Positions 1-10,261 are shown, counted from the stretch's first letter. The stretch: DNA of 64,000 nt from G963667675 sp963667675 (GCA_963667675.1 OY763929.1:2170001-2234000), one strand, 5' to 3'. A program made the numbers and translations. Notes: generated by a model from the letters alone, not told the origin.

Positions 1-2
1 TC

Positions 3-176
3 ATTCATCTGCCGGAGCAGGTCAGGTCCCGTCTCCAAGGGTACCGCCAGATAACCGACGCCGTCCTGCTGGCCGCGGCCATGCAACGGGGCGGGCAGCT
101 AGCCACCCTGGATAGCGGCTTGGCAGGACTGGCAGCGGAGGGCGCCCGGTCTTCCGTGTGCGTTATTCCGGTGTGA
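3..176 (+). CDS. PIN-domain (VapC-like) toxin, C-terminal part only
   Basis: An open frame runs in from the left edge and stops with TGA at 174-176. It encodes about 57 residues, including ITDAVLLAAAM and then QLATLDSGL. This is the usual end of a VapC-type PIN ribonuclease: a helix with the conserved Asp, then the LaTlD strand with the last acidic residue. VapC toxins cleave RNA and pair with a small antitoxin, which would lie upstream outside the window. The start is cut off, so an intact gene is not proven. Confidence 0.7.
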   Translation: MHLPEQVRSRLQGYRQITDAVLLAAAMQRGGQLATLDSGLAGLAAEGARSSVCVIPV

Positions 177-219
177 CGGGGGCTTAGGCTTACGGGGGAG
201 GAACCGGAAGGTTTAAGGG

Positions 220-285
220 CCGTTCGTTCGTTTTGGTTCGACAAGCCCTTCGAGAACCTCAGGACAGGCTCACCACGAACGGGCT
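220..285. repeat. Dispersed palindromic repeat family A, variant copy A1
   Basis: This copy carries CGTTCGTT, TTCGACAAG, CTTCGAGAACCTCAGGAC and ACGAACGGGCT, the hallmark blocks of family A. It sits in an otherwise empty gap (177-704), in which only this repeat and a promoter were recognised. Confidence 0.7.
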
Positions 286-641
286 TTCAGTTAGCCCGGC
301 AAGTGTTAATGCGAGACCACGACGCCGCAACCCAATGGGTCACCGCGATGCCAGTTCACGGCTGGTCCTAACGATCAAGTGCGCGAAGCCGACGATCTGT
401 GCTGTGCGAGGAAGACCGTTGCGCAGTGTTGGCAGACAAAGCTGAAGACCGTTGGTCGCACCGGGCACTTACAGGCATCACTTATGTTTTGGCAGAGATA
501 CAGGTTTGGGCCTCTCGTAAGGTGTTTGGCCGCCTATGGTAACATTAGCCCAATCCGTCTGGACCTTTCGGAGATACGTCGTGATGAAACTTGGGCCTGG
601 GGTTGCGCCGTACTTCTTGTTACAATATAACCAGGTGACTG

Positions 642-671
642 TTGACACTGCCTGATTGTGTCCAGTAAGAT
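642..671 (+). promoter_or_regulatory. Candidate sigma-70-type promoter for the 705-1449 gene pair
   Basis: A perfect TTGACA lies at 642-647 and TAAGAT at 666-671, with an 18-nt spacer. The ATG at 705 follows about 34 nt later. A TGTTACAAT at 618-626 is a possible alternative extended -10. Confidence 0.45.
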
Positions 672-704
672 TTGCTCGATTCCAAAGTGGGTGTTGAAAA
701 CGTA

Positions 705-1010
705 ATGGTAACGAAAGTTGGAGCAATACGTCCCATTGTTCGTGGGCGGAGGGGCGGGACTCCCGAATTTGTGAGCCATCTCAATGATTGGGGCTACGCT
801 AGTCTGGATGAGGATGTAAAGGAAGCCTTCCAGCAAGGCATAATTGCCATTGGCAATTTGTCAAAGCACAATACCATAAGCCAGGAGGCTACGGGCAAGC
901 TATTCAGCCTACTCCTCGCCGCTTATGTTGAACGTGTGCTGCACGACTCTTTAGAAGTGCGCTTGCGGGTAGGGGTGGATTCCTTATTGGCGGAGGCTAT
1001 AGATGACTAA
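705..1010 (+). CDS. Small hypothetical protein, coupled to the next gene
   Basis: This frame of 101 residues has no family I recognise. It starts with MVTKVGAIRP, has a basic patch (VRGRRGG) and continues as mostly helical sequence ending in acidic residues. The ATG at 705 is preferred over one 33 nt upstream because the upstream one lies too close to the predicted transcription start. Its TAA overlaps the ATG of the following gene by 8 nt, so the two are probably translated together. The pair is convergent with the restriction-modification gene. A phage or defence role is possible, but nothing in the sequence proves it. Confidence 0.5.
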   Translation: MVTKVGAIRPIVRGRRGGTPEFVSHLNDWGYASLDEDVKEAFQQGIIAIGNLSKHNTISQEATGKLFSLLLAAYVERVLHDSLEVRLRVGVDSLLAEAIDD

Positions 1011-1449
1011 CGAAGACGAACAACCCTCGTTACCTGCCCCAAACCCCGATGACGCTTTAGAGCAGGAAGGCTCGCCGGATGAAGAACCTGGCGAGCCTTT
1101 TCTCACTGAGGAGGACCTGGAAGGTGTGCCGCCCGAGCAAAGGCAAATGATCATGCGGGCCTTCTCATCCGTGACGGGATTTGCAGGACCGGTGTTCAAC
1201 CCTATATTGCGGCGGGTTACTTCAGGTCACATAGACAAGATTCTTGAGCACGTCGAACAATCTAGCGTTCGCTCAAGTAACAGCGCCGCATCCGAACGCA
1301 GATACCAGTTTGCCTACACGATACTGGGTTTGGCTGCCTTGGTGTTCTTAGTAGTGTTCTTCAGTGACGACCCCGACATCTTGATTCCCATTGTCTCCGC
1401 CTCCGCAGGATTCGCTGGAGGGTTTGGGATAGGTCGATTCCGTAGGTGA
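1003..1449 (+). CDS. Hypothetical protein with acidic N-terminus and two C-terminal membrane segments
   Basis: The protein has 148 residues. The first ~60 are strongly acidic and Pro/Glu-rich. A central amphipathic part follows, and the C-terminus holds two hydrophobic stretches around residues 105-120 and 126-143, ending in the basic tail GRFRR. The layout (cytosolic acidic domain, hairpin membrane anchor) resembles DUF2335-like predicted membrane proteins, but the match is only general. It overlaps the upstream small gene by 8 nt, so the two are one transcription and translation unit. No catalytic motif is visible. Confidence 0.6.
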   Translation: MTNEDEQPSLPAPNPDDALEQEGSPDEEPGEPFLTEEDLEGVPPEQRQMIMRAFSSVTGFAGPVFNPILRRVTSGHIDKILEHVEQSSVRSSNSAASERRYQFAYTILGLAALVFLVVFFSDDPDILIPIVSASAGFAGGFGIGRFRR

Positions 1450-1651
1450 ATGGGCCTAGTCGCCCTGAGAGCAAATGCTGAGTAAAGGCAATTTCATGTG
1501 CTAAGGCCCGACGAGTGTATTGAGCGTCCCCTTCAGTTCCCCTAAATCATTGTCAGAAGACCTCCACTCGGTCACAACCTATAAAGGTGATTCCGCGGTT
1601 GCCGTCGTATCAAGAGAATGTCGAGCGACCGTGGCTATCAGTCACGCGACT

Positions 1652-4399
1652 TTAGCTTGAGGCCGACTCTTCTGCCGCCCGCGTCAGGTTCAACTTCAGC
1701 AGGCGTTCCAGGATAGCGGGGGTGGGGAGGGCTTGGGGCCAGGTGTAGGCGTGGAGGACAGCTTGGTCCAGGCGTTGGTGGGCTTGCTGGAGCCAGGTGG
1801 GGCGCTGGTTGTAGAGGTTGGTTAGGGTGCGCTTTTTGAGGTCGTCGGCCGGGAGGTTGGGCGGGTTGAGCCAGCCCTCTCGCAGGTTGTTCAGGTCTTT
1901 GGCGGCCTCGGCGATGGCTTCCCATTGGGCGTCGGTGGGGTCCGGGAAGGGGAAGGTCTCGAAGCAGGTGGTGGGGGTGTACCGGAAGCCAGACTCCTTT
2001 TCCCGCAGTTGGGTTCCCATGCTGAGCGCCCACACCTCGTGGACGCGGGAGTGGAGCACGCCGAAGGTGTAGTCGTCGTCTCGGGCGAACACATCGTTGC
2101 TGTCGTTACATAGTGTCTCAACGTCTACCCAAACAAACAGGGAATGCTTGGACACACGAGGCTTCACGATGTATCGTTTCAATCCCTTTATGGCGTCACG
2201 TAGATTGGGTCTAGGCCTTGCATACTGCCACCAGCGTTTTCGGTGCGGCTCTTGGGACTTTTCGAGACGCTTAGGATAGACGTGCTGTTTGACGTGCTCG
2301 AACGGCATCTTATACTGGCAGGCTTCATCAAACCCCATTGTCCCAAAGTCAATGGTGTAGGCACCCCTTGTGCGCTGGGTAATGTCTTTAGCGTTCAATA
2401 CCGGGCGCACTACGTCTGAATTCGGTTTGCCGTTGACGTTAATGGGTTGGGACAGCATTTGGGCGGCTAGTTCGGAGGAGATATCGAAGCGCGCTTTCGG
2501 AGAAGGCCCCTCAAATGAAATACCCATGTTTTCTTTCAAGCGGACCGCAGCCGTGGTGTCCACTCCAACCGTTAGGTCGGAATTGATGTCACGGTTGACG
2601 ATTTCGCCGTCAAAGATCCGTTCGGTTTCAACCCCGCTGTCGAATCCCACGATGGAGATATGTACCATAGCGCCGTCCAGCGGCCATTCTCTATCAGGGT
2701 AAGCCATGAATATGTCGCCGGTCTGCTTAATCCGCTGTAATACAGTCCGGTTGTCTCGTCCGCGAATGCCTTGCGTTGCTAGAAGACCAACGCGCTTAGT
2801 AAGTTTTCGCTCAACCATTGCCCTAGCTTTCTCCAGCCAGTAGCAGCACAAATCGCTGGAGTTGGGAATTCGGTCTCCGTAAAGCGCATAAACCGCCTCG
2901 GCGTAGTCATCACCTAATGCGCCGCGCAATCCACCACGCCCCAAAAAGGGCGGGTTGCCGACGATGAACTCGGCCTTGGGCCAGTCGGGTTCCCGGGGGT
3001 TGTCCGTATCGCCGTTGGCGAGGATAGCGTCGGTCCTTTGGATGGAGACCAGCGGGGTGAGGATGGGGCTGTGGCCGTAGGGGAAGCCGTTGTTCTGGTG
3101 CCACTGGATGTAGCCAATCCACAGGGCGGTGCGGGCAAGCTCGGCGGCGTAGGGGTTGGTCTCCAGGCCCAGCATCTGGTCGGGCCTGACGGTGGGGATA
3201 AAGTTGCGCCAGCCCTGGGCGGCGGCGTAGTCGATGACCTGCTTTTCCAGGTCGAGGAGGGAGCGCAGGGCCAGGTAGAGGAAGTTGCCGCTGCCGCAGG
3301 CGGGGTCGAGGACTTCTACCTCGAACAACCGCTGCTGGAAGGCCAGCAAGCGCATCCGCGCCGCGTCCTCGTCGCCCTCGACGACCAGGTTGCCCGCTTC
3401 CTGCTGCGCCTGCTCCCACTCGGCGCGCAGGGGGGCCATGACCACCGGCTCGACCACCAGCATGATGTCTTCGGCGCTGGTGTAGTGGGCGCCCAGATGG
3501 GCGCGCTTGGAGGCGTCCAAGGCCCGCTCGAACAGGGTGCCGAAGATGGACGGCTCAATGTTGCGCCAGTTCTGCTTGGCAGCCACGCCAAGCCGCTGCA
3601 GGGCGGGGGCGCTCAGCTCCACGGTGTCGGTGCTGCTGAACAGGTCGCCGTTGAAGTGGGCGATGGGAGAGGCCCCGAACAGGCCGCCGCCGGCCATCTG
3701 CTGGAACAGGCTGCGCACCGTCTGGTCGAACAGGGCCGGGTCTTTGAAGTGCCGGCTTACTATCTGGGTAAAGAGTTCGCCGGGGAGCAGGCCGGCGTCC
3801 TCGGCGTAGAGGCAGAAGACTATCTGGTTGAGGTAGCGGGCCAGCTTTTCGGGGTCCTGGTTGTGCTGCTCCATGTCAGCGACGATGCCCTGGAAGAGGT
3901 CGGCGGTCTCCCTGGTGACGGCTTCCACCGAGCGGTCGGGCTGCAGGTCGGCGGGGGAGAAGAAGGCGGAGCGCAGCTTGTCGAGATTGGCGGGTTGGTC
4001 GAGGGCGGCGACGGGTATCTCATGCCGGACCGTCTCCATGCCGGGAAAGTTGGTCTGAATCCAGATGGTCTGGAAGGAGGAGACGATGAGGAGGGGCGGC
4101 GTTTTGAGGTGTACCTGGTAGCGAAGGAGCTGGTTGAGGCCGTCAAGCAGGTCATTGTCGCTGCCCTTGAACTCCCAGCCGAAGCAACCCTCCAGGTAGG
4201 CGTCGGCAAACCCGCCGGGAACCCACTTCTCGAAAGTGAAGGCGTCTTTGTCGCCGTGTTCAACCGGGGTGGGGTGACCGACCAGGCGGCAGACGTCCGT
4301 GAACATCTCCTGGGACGCCTGTTTCTCGCCGAAGTCGGCGTTGCGCCACTTGGCGACGAATTGGTGGGGTTGGATTTGGGGCAGGCCGGGGGACGTCAT
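1652..4399 (-). CDS. MmeI-like (type IIL/IIG) restriction endonuclease-methyltransferase, single chain
   Basis: The protein is about 915 residues (MmeI has about 919) and is predicted to cut DNA and methylate adenine with one polypeptide. The N-terminal nuclease domain shows D66, nine residues, E76-F-K78, the D-X9-E-X-K spacing of MmeI. A helical connector follows, then HLGAHYTS, the SAM-binding DPACGSGNF near residue 366 and the N6-adenine motif NPPF near 483. The C-terminal part would be the target-recognition domain. I start at MTSPGLPQ because the 56 in-frame residues upstream are translated repeat and transposase-remnant DNA. All key motifs are present, so it is probably active. No separate specificity or restriction gene is nearby, as expected for this class. 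Confidence 0.88.
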   Translation of the reverse strand: MTSPGLPQIQPHQFVAKWRNADFGEKQASQEMFTDVCRLVGHPTPVEHGDKDAFTFEKWVPGGFADAYLEGCFGWEFKGSDNDLLDGLNQLLRYQVHLKTPPLLIVSSFQTIWIQTNFPGMETVRHEIPVAALDQPANLDKLRSAFFSPADLQPDRSVEAVTRETADLFQGIVADMEQHNQDPEKLARYLNQIVFCLYAEDAGLLPGELFTQIVSRHFKDPALFDQTVRSLFQQMAGGGLFGASPIAHFNGDLFSSTDTVELSAPALQRLGVAAKQNWRNIEPSIFGTLFERALDASKRAHLGAHYTSAEDIMLVVEPVVMAPLRAEWEQAQQEAGNLVVEGDEDAARMRLLAFQQRLFEVEVLDPACGSGNFLYLALRSLLDLEKQVIDYAAAQGWRNFIPTVRPDQMLGLETNPYAAELARTALWIGYIQWHQNNGFPYGHSPILTPLVSIQRTDAILANGDTDNPREPDWPKAEFIVGNPPFLGRGGLRGALGDDYAEAVYALYGDRIPNSSDLCCYWLEKARAMVERKLTKRVGLLATQGIRGRDNRTVLQRIKQTGDIFMAYPDREWPLDGAMVHISIVGFDSGVETERIFDGEIVNRDINSDLTVGVDTTAAVRLKENMGISFEGPSPKARFDISSELAAQMLSQPINVNGKPNSDVVRPVLNAKDITQRTRGAYTIDFGTMGFDEACQYKMPFEHVKQHVYPKRLEKSQEPHRKRWWQYARPRPNLRDAIKGLKRYIVKPRVSKHSLFVWVDVETLCNDSNDVFARDDDYTFGVLHSRVHEVWALSMGTQLREKESGFRYTPTTCFETFPFPDPTDAQWEAIAEAAKDLNNLREGWLNPPNLPADDLKKRTLTNLYNQRPTWLQQAHQRLDQAVLHAYTWPQALPTPAILERLLKLNLTRAAEESASS

Positions 4400-4436
4400 G
4401 TCAGGGCCGGTGAGCCATGGCGATGGGAAAGATGAA

Positions 4437-4560
4437 GGCCCCTGGGCGCCCACAAGGGGCGCCCCTACGGCCGGTGGTGATGCCGTGGGAGTGGTTGGGC
4501 ATGATTGCAAACACATCGGTCCGATGGGATGTGTTCCATGGTAGGGGGTTGGGTTGGGGA
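4437..4560 (-). pseudogene. Remnant of a REP-associated (Y1/RAYT) transposase plus GC-rich palindrome
   Basis: On the minus strand a short frame reads DVFAIMPNHSHGI, very close to the MPNHxH metal-binding motif of IS200-like/REP-associated tyrosine transposases (His-hydrophobic-His). It is followed by translated palindrome (GRRGAPCGRPGA) from the repeat GGGCGCCC-ACAAG-GGGCGCCCC. No catalytic Tyr helix or full domain remains. It lies directly upstream of the restriction-modification gene. It looks like a fragment of a degraded repeat-mobilising element rather than a gene. Confidence 0.55.
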
Positions 4561-4600
4561 TGGGCAAGGGGGAAGCGCCAGTAATTTGGTGGCGGGTCGT

Positions 4601-4609
4601 TGGTATAAT
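4601..4609 (+). promoter_or_regulatory. Extended -10 promoter upstream of glmU
   Basis: TGGTATAAT fits the extended -10 form TGnTATAAT and lies 54 nt before the glmU ATG. No convincing -35 box is present, which an extended -10 does not strictly require. Confidence 0.45.
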
Positions 4610-4662
4610 TCCGGGTGTGGCGGGACGCGGTGAACCCCGCAGAATTGCAGAGAGGTGTCGCT

Positions 4663-6018
4663 ATGGGCCAGTGGGCCGGAGTTATCCTGGCAGCCGGAGC
4701 CGGGGAAAGAATGAGGTCTCGACTCTCCAAGACGCTTCATACCGTGTGCGGCAAGGAGATGATCCGCTACCCGGTGGAGTTGTTGCGGCAACTGGGGATA
4801 GACCGGGTTGTGGTGGCCACGTCTCCGGCCAATAACCCGGACGTGCGCGGGCTGTTGGGGGACTCGGTGGAGTATGCGGTCCAACCTGAGCCGCAGGGGA
4901 CGGGCGATGCCTTGTCCCAAGCCAGAGGGGCCCTGGCCAACAGGGTTGAACACCTGTTGGTGTTGTATGGGGATACTCCGCTGGTGAGATACGACACAGT
5001 AAAGCAGATGACGACGTCCCACCTAAATCACGGCGCGGTTATGTCAATGTTGGTAGGCAGCGTTCCGGCGGTCAAGGACCTGGGCCGGGTGGCGAGGGAC
5101 GAGTCGGGCAGGATAACGGGCATAGTGGAGGCCGCCGACGGGGAGCACGAGCCGGATGCGCCCGGGGAGATAAACGGGGGCGTTTACTGTTTCTCGGCTT
5201 CCTGGCTGTGGGAAAACCTGGAGCGTATCGCTCCCGGACGGACGGGGGAGAAGTACATCACGTCTTTGGCCGCCGCGGGGGCCGCAGCAGGAAGCGGGGT
5301 TATCGGCGTAGAGACGCAGGACCCTGAGGAGTTGCTGGGGGTCAACAACCGGATTCAACTGGCCTACGTGGAGGGCGCGATGCGCCGGCGGATTCGCGAT
5401 GAATGGATGCTGGCCGGGGTGAGCATGACCGACCCGGACTCGGTTTTCATCGACGCCGACGTTTCGATAGGCCAGGACACCTTGCTGCTGCCCAACACAA
5501 TGTTGACGGGCGGGACCGAAATTGGCGCGAGGTGTGAAGTGGGGCCCGGCTCGGTAGTACGGGACTCCAAGATAGGCGACGGATGCAGGGTTACCGCGTC
5601 GATGCTGGAGGGGGCGACGCTGGAGGACGGCGTAAGCGTAGGGCCGTTCAGCCACCTGCGGCCGGGGGCTTACTTAGAGACCGGCGCGCACGTGGGCAAT
5701 TTTGCCGAAATCAAGGAGAGCAGGCTGGGGCCCGGGGTGATGATGGGGCATTTCGGGTACGTCGGCGACGCGTCGATAGGCGCGGAGGCGAATTTGGGAG
5801 CGGGCATGGTCACCTGCAACTACGACGGAGAGAGCAAGCACCGGACGGTGATCGAAGCGAATGCGTTTGTGGGGTGCGACACCATGCTGGTGGCGCCGGT
5901 GAAAGTCGGAGCGGGGGCAGCCACCGGAGCGGGGGCGGTGGTGACCACCGACGTTCCCCCCGGTAGACTGGCCGTGGGCGTTCCTGCTAGAATAAGCAGA
6001 CCAGAAACGACCGACTGA
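4663..6018 (+). CDS. glmU: Bifunctional UDP-GlcNAc pyrophosphorylase / glucosamine-1-phosphate N-acetyltransferase
   Basis: GlmU makes UDP-GlcNAc, the precursor of peptidoglycan and other glycans, in the cytosol. The 451-residue length matches the family. The N-terminal uridyltransferase domain opens with VILAAGAGERM (the nucleotide-binding GxGxRM-type loop) and has the lysine-bearing SKTLH. From about residue 250 a left-handed beta-helix of hexapeptides follows, with LRPGA, GNFAEIKES, GHFGYVGDA and the acetyltransferase signature NYDG. The ATG at 4663 has a GAGGTG Shine-Dalgarno. A promoter lies just upstream, and a CorC-like gene follows after a hairpin. Confidence 0.95.
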   Translation: MGQWAGVILAAGAGERMRSRLSKTLHTVCGKEMIRYPVELLRQLGIDRVVVATSPANNPDVRGLLGDSVEYAVQPEPQGTGDALSQARGALANRVEHLLVLYGDTPLVRYDTVKQMTTSHLNHGAVMSMLVGSVPAVKDLGRVARDESGRITGIVEAADGEHEPDAPGEINGGVYCFSASWLWENLERIAPGRTGEKYITSLAAAGAAAGSGVIGVETQDPEELLGVNNRIQLAYVEGAMRRRIRDEWMLAGVSMTDPDSVFIDADVSIGQDTLLLPNTMLTGGTEIGARCEVGPGSVVRDSKIGDGCRVTASMLEGATLEDGVSVGPFSHLRPGAYLETGAHVGNFAEIKESRLGPGVMMGHFGYVGDASIGAEANLGAGMVTCNYDGESKHRTVIEANAFVGCDTMLVAPVKVGAGAATGAGAVVTTDVPPGRLAVGVPARISRPETTD

Positions 6019-6053
6019 CCTCCCGGCAACGACGGCTTGCCGAAGCCGGGAGG
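6019..6053 (+). promoter_or_regulatory. Intergenic hairpin covering the next gene's Shine-Dalgarno
   Basis: CCTCCCGGC (6019-6027) pairs perfectly with GCCGGGAGG (6045-6053). The 3' arm contains GGGAGG, the only good ribosome-binding sequence for the GTG start at 6063. The hairpin starts directly after the glmU stop codon and has no U-tract, so it may limit translation of the next gene rather than end transcription. Confidence 0.45.
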
Positions 6054-6062
6054 GGTAAGGTA

Positions 6063-7271
6063 GTGGACACAGACAGTTTATCATCAGCCCTGGTTTTCGT
6101 TGCGTTCCTCCTCCTCTTCGGCTACTTGAGCCTAGCCCACCACGCCCGCAAACCGTCCACCGCGGCGTCCCCGCTTGGCAAATCAATTCGATGGCCCGAT
6201 TCACTGCTCTCGTGGCTCAAGTACGCCTGCGTCATCGCCTGCGCGCTCTCAGGACTGGCGTTAATCCGCAGCACGGACACCTCCAGTTGGTGGCCGGCCT
6301 CGTTTCTGGCATTGGGCCTGCTGCTGTTCCTGGCCGTCGCGGACCTGGCCCTGGGCGCACTGACGCGACGCCAAGCCTGGACAGGTTCCCGCTGGGGCAG
6401 GACTCTGAACCGGCTAGTAACTTGGCCGAGCCGGGGAGGACTTCTGACGGCGTCCAATGGGGATGCAGGGGAGAATGGAGAGGCGGACCCTTCCGGCGAC
6501 TCCGGGGCCAGCCGCGGAGAGCCGGCCATCACCGAGGCAGACCTTGTCAGCCTGGACGAGCGGGACCGCGAGATGCTGCGGAGCATACTGAGGCTGGACG
6601 TCACCACCGCGCGGGAGATTATGGTGCCCCGGCTGGACATGCTGGCGGTAGACGCCGACACCAGCCTGGCCCAGGTTACGGGGCTAATGGTGCAGAGCGG
6701 ACACAGCCGGCTGCCCGTCTATGAAGACACCACCGACAATATTTTGGGCATCATTCATTCGAGAGACGTGATGGAGTCCATTGCAGGCGGCAACATCACG
6801 GCGGATATACGCGGCCTGGTGCGGGAGGCTTTCATCATCCCGGAGACCAAGCGGATCGACGACCTGCTGGAGGAGTTGCAGGTGCGGGGCGTTCAAATGG
6901 CCATAGTGGTGGACGAGTACGGCGGCACCGAGGGCCTGGTCACGATGGAGGACGTGCTGGAGGAGATAGTAGGGGAAATCGAGGACGAATTTTCTCGCAC
7001 ACGGGAAGCCGAAATCGTACGCCTGCCGGACGGGGCGGCGCTGGTGGACGCGGGGGTGACCACGGACGCAGTGGATGAGATTTTCGGGACCAGCATCGAC
7101 AGCGCGGACGTGGACACCGTCGGCGGATACGTCTACGACAGCCTGGGCAGGATTCCCCAACTGGGCGACACGGTGACGAGGGACAGCCTGCAAATCAGCG
7201 TGGTGTCAATCCTGGGGCGCCGCTTGCGCAAGCTGCGCATTCAACGAGCCGAAAGCAACAGTCCCGATTAG
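6063..7271 (+). CDS. CBS-pair / CorC-HlyC family membrane protein
   Basis: The protein has 402 residues and starts with GTG. Residues 1-110 hold about three hydrophobic segments. A Gly/Ser/Glu linker follows, then the tandem CBS region: REIMVPRLDMLAVD, SGHSRLPVYEDTTDNILGII, VDEYGGTEGLVTMEDVLEEIVGEI. The C-terminal transporter-associated (CorC_HlyC) domain contains VDTVGGYV. Relatives (CNNM/CorC/YtfL/YrkA) are linked to Mg2+ or Co2+ efflux. The N-terminal membrane region is shorter and less typical than the DUF21 domain, so the transport role is inferred. It lies downstream of glmU and overlaps the sortase gene tail-to-tail by 4 nt. Confidence 0.85.
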   Translation: MDTDSLSSALVFVAFLLLFGYLSLAHHARKPSTAASPLGKSIRWPDSLLSWLKYACVIACALSGLALIRSTDTSSWWPASFLALGLLLFLAVADLALGALTRRQAWTGSRWGRTLNRLVTWPSRGGLLTASNGDAGENGEADPSGDSGASRGEPAITEADLVSLDERDREMLRSILRLDVTTAREIMVPRLDMLAVDADTSLAQVTGLMVQSGHSRLPVYEDTTDNILGIIHSRDVMESIAGGNITADIRGLVREAFIIPETKRIDDLLEELQVRGVQMAIVVDEYGGTEGLVTMEDVLEEIVGEIEDEFSRTREAEIVRLPDGAALVDAGVTTDAVDEIFGTSIDSADVDTVGGYVYDSLGRIPQLGDTVTRDSLQISVVSILGRRLRKLRIQRAESNSPD

Positions 7272-8182
7272 AAGATGAACTTCTCGGCGACCAACTCCCC
7301 GGTTATGATGAGCCGGTGGTCGTATACCCAGCGGGGCACGCAGGACACCAGGTGGATGGTCGCCTCCGAGGACTCGTACTGCTGGAAGTCTTCTTGAGAG
7401 AAGTCCTCCTGAGCGACCACTGCGGATGAGGTGACCCGGTAGAGGAACTGATGTCCACCATTATCCGTGATGATGAACACGTCCTCGCCATTGTGTAACT
7501 TCTCGGGTATCTTGGTAAGGTTGTTGAACACCGAGCCCTCGCCGCCGATGGGGCTTTGGGTGTGGCCGAAGAACCACGCGCTTCCCATCTCCCCGGCGTT
7601 GGCGGTCTCCGGTATGTGACCAATGGTATTGGCCGGCGTCTCGTAGGCCCGGCTGCCGCCCAAGTCCAGTATTTGCAGTTCATCCACGGTAGAGTTGATG
7701 CCAACGCTGGGCACCATCAGCCTGGTGGCGGCAGGGAGAACGTCGTCGAGGGCCAGGTTGCGGAAGTCCACGGGAGTAAAGCCGCTAAGCAACGCCGACT
7801 CTTGGAACTCCAACGGCTCATAGTCCCAGGGATTGCTCCAATACCTGGCATCCGGCGCATCGCCCTGGGACAAATCCTCGTATCCTACATCGTCGGGGGA
7901 AACGGGGGGCACTACCTTAGCCTGCACCTCAGGCTCCTGGGCCCTATCCCTCGGTTCTCCAATGGCTGCGACGAGCCCGGGGGCCGGACCGGCTGAAGGG
8001 GCCGGACTCTGCGCACTGGCGTTGAGGTCATCTAAACCAGACTCCGCCACCGCGGCGTAGCCGTAGTATGCTCCGCCGGAAGCCAGCAGCATGACCCCAA
8101 ATGCAACCAGGCATATTCCAACATACTTGGCGAACTGTCGCCGGCGGTCTCGGAGCAGTAAATAATCGTACCCGGCTTCCAT
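7268..8182 (-). CDS. Sortase-family transpeptidase, membrane-anchored
   Basis: The protein has 304 residues. A basic N-terminus (RDRRRQ) precedes one membrane helix at about residues 19-43, giving a cytosolic start and an extracellular catalytic domain. After a Pro/Ala-rich linker the sortase fold begins near VPSVGINSTV. The catalytic His is in WFFGHTQ, the nucleophile Cys in LVSCVP, and Arg follows in DHRLI. The architecture resembles class E/F sortases. No LPXTG-type substrate gene was recognised nearby, so its target is unknown; it could act on a pilin or surface protein elsewhere. It is convergent with the CorC-like gene. Confidence 0.85.
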   Translation of the reverse strand: MEAGYDYLLLRDRRRQFAKYVGICLVAFGVMLLASGGAYYGYAAVAESGLDDLNASAQSPAPSAGPAPGLVAAIGEPRDRAQEPEVQAKVVPPVSPDDVGYEDLSQGDAPDARYWSNPWDYEPLEFQESALLSGFTPVDFRNLALDDVLPAATRLMVPSVGINSTVDELQILDLGGSRAYETPANTIGHIPETANAGEMGSAWFFGHTQSPIGGEGSVFNNLTKIPEKLHNGEDVFIITDNGGHQFLYRVTSSAVVAQEDFSQEDFQQYESSEATIHLVSCVPRWVYDHRLIITGELVAEKFIF

Positions 8183-8331
8183 GCTACCTCTTCATCACAG
8201 GAAATAGCCGACGAATTCCTGGAAATCGGCTTGAATTGGACATCCCTTTGCCCATCGTCGCCACCCCACCTGCCGCCAGACCGGGATATCGGAGGAACAG
8301 TTGGCGGAATAGAGAATCTACGCAGAGAGCG

Positions 8332-8544
8332 CTAACGCACTCGAGGCGCGTTCAAGCTACCGGGGGTTATGGGCTCGTTGACGTAGATGTCGCCATTGCG
8401 GATCTTGAGGTTGAACCCACAGGAGGGGTTTGTGCAGACCCACGCTTTGTAATGGACAGAAGCTCCCTGTCCGCCGTAGTCGGACAACGGAACCAGTTGT
8501 CCTATATCGCAACTTAAACACTTGGGTGTAACCGGCTCTTCCAC
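8332..8544 (-). CDS. Small zinc-ribbon protein, function unknown
   Basis: The protein is about 70 residues. Two cysteine pairs, KCLSC near the start and CTNPSC in the middle, form a likely zinc ribbon. Between them is a Gly-rich turn and an aromatic strand (HYKAWVC). I choose a GTG start (VEEPVTP) because GGGAGGGG sits about 7 nt before it; the upstream in-frame ATG has no such site. Similar small zinc ribbons occur near transcription and replication genes, and this one lies beside rpoD-dnaG, but no function can be read from the sequence. Confidence 0.6.
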   Translation of the reverse strand: MEEPVTPKCLSCDIGQLVPLSDYGGQGASVHYKAWVCTNPSCGFNLKIRNGDIYVNEPITPGSLNAPRVR

Positions 8545-8688
8545 TGAAACCCCTCCCGAAGTTAGCCTCACGCCGAGTATAGCACCGTGATTTTGGCGCA
8601 AACAATAAATTAAACAGCGTCGATTGACGAGTTTGGAGGGGAAAAGCGGCGGTCAGGTACGAATGCCCCGCGGGGCGCCATTGGACTG

Positions 8689-10257
<1,569 letters not shown>

Positions 10258-10261
10258 GTAT

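Noticed and set aside
3038..4435. Long 465-residue plus-strand frame
   Set aside because: It lies opposite the restriction-modification gene and is Gly/Val-rich antisense of GC-rich codons; the minus strand has clear family motifs.
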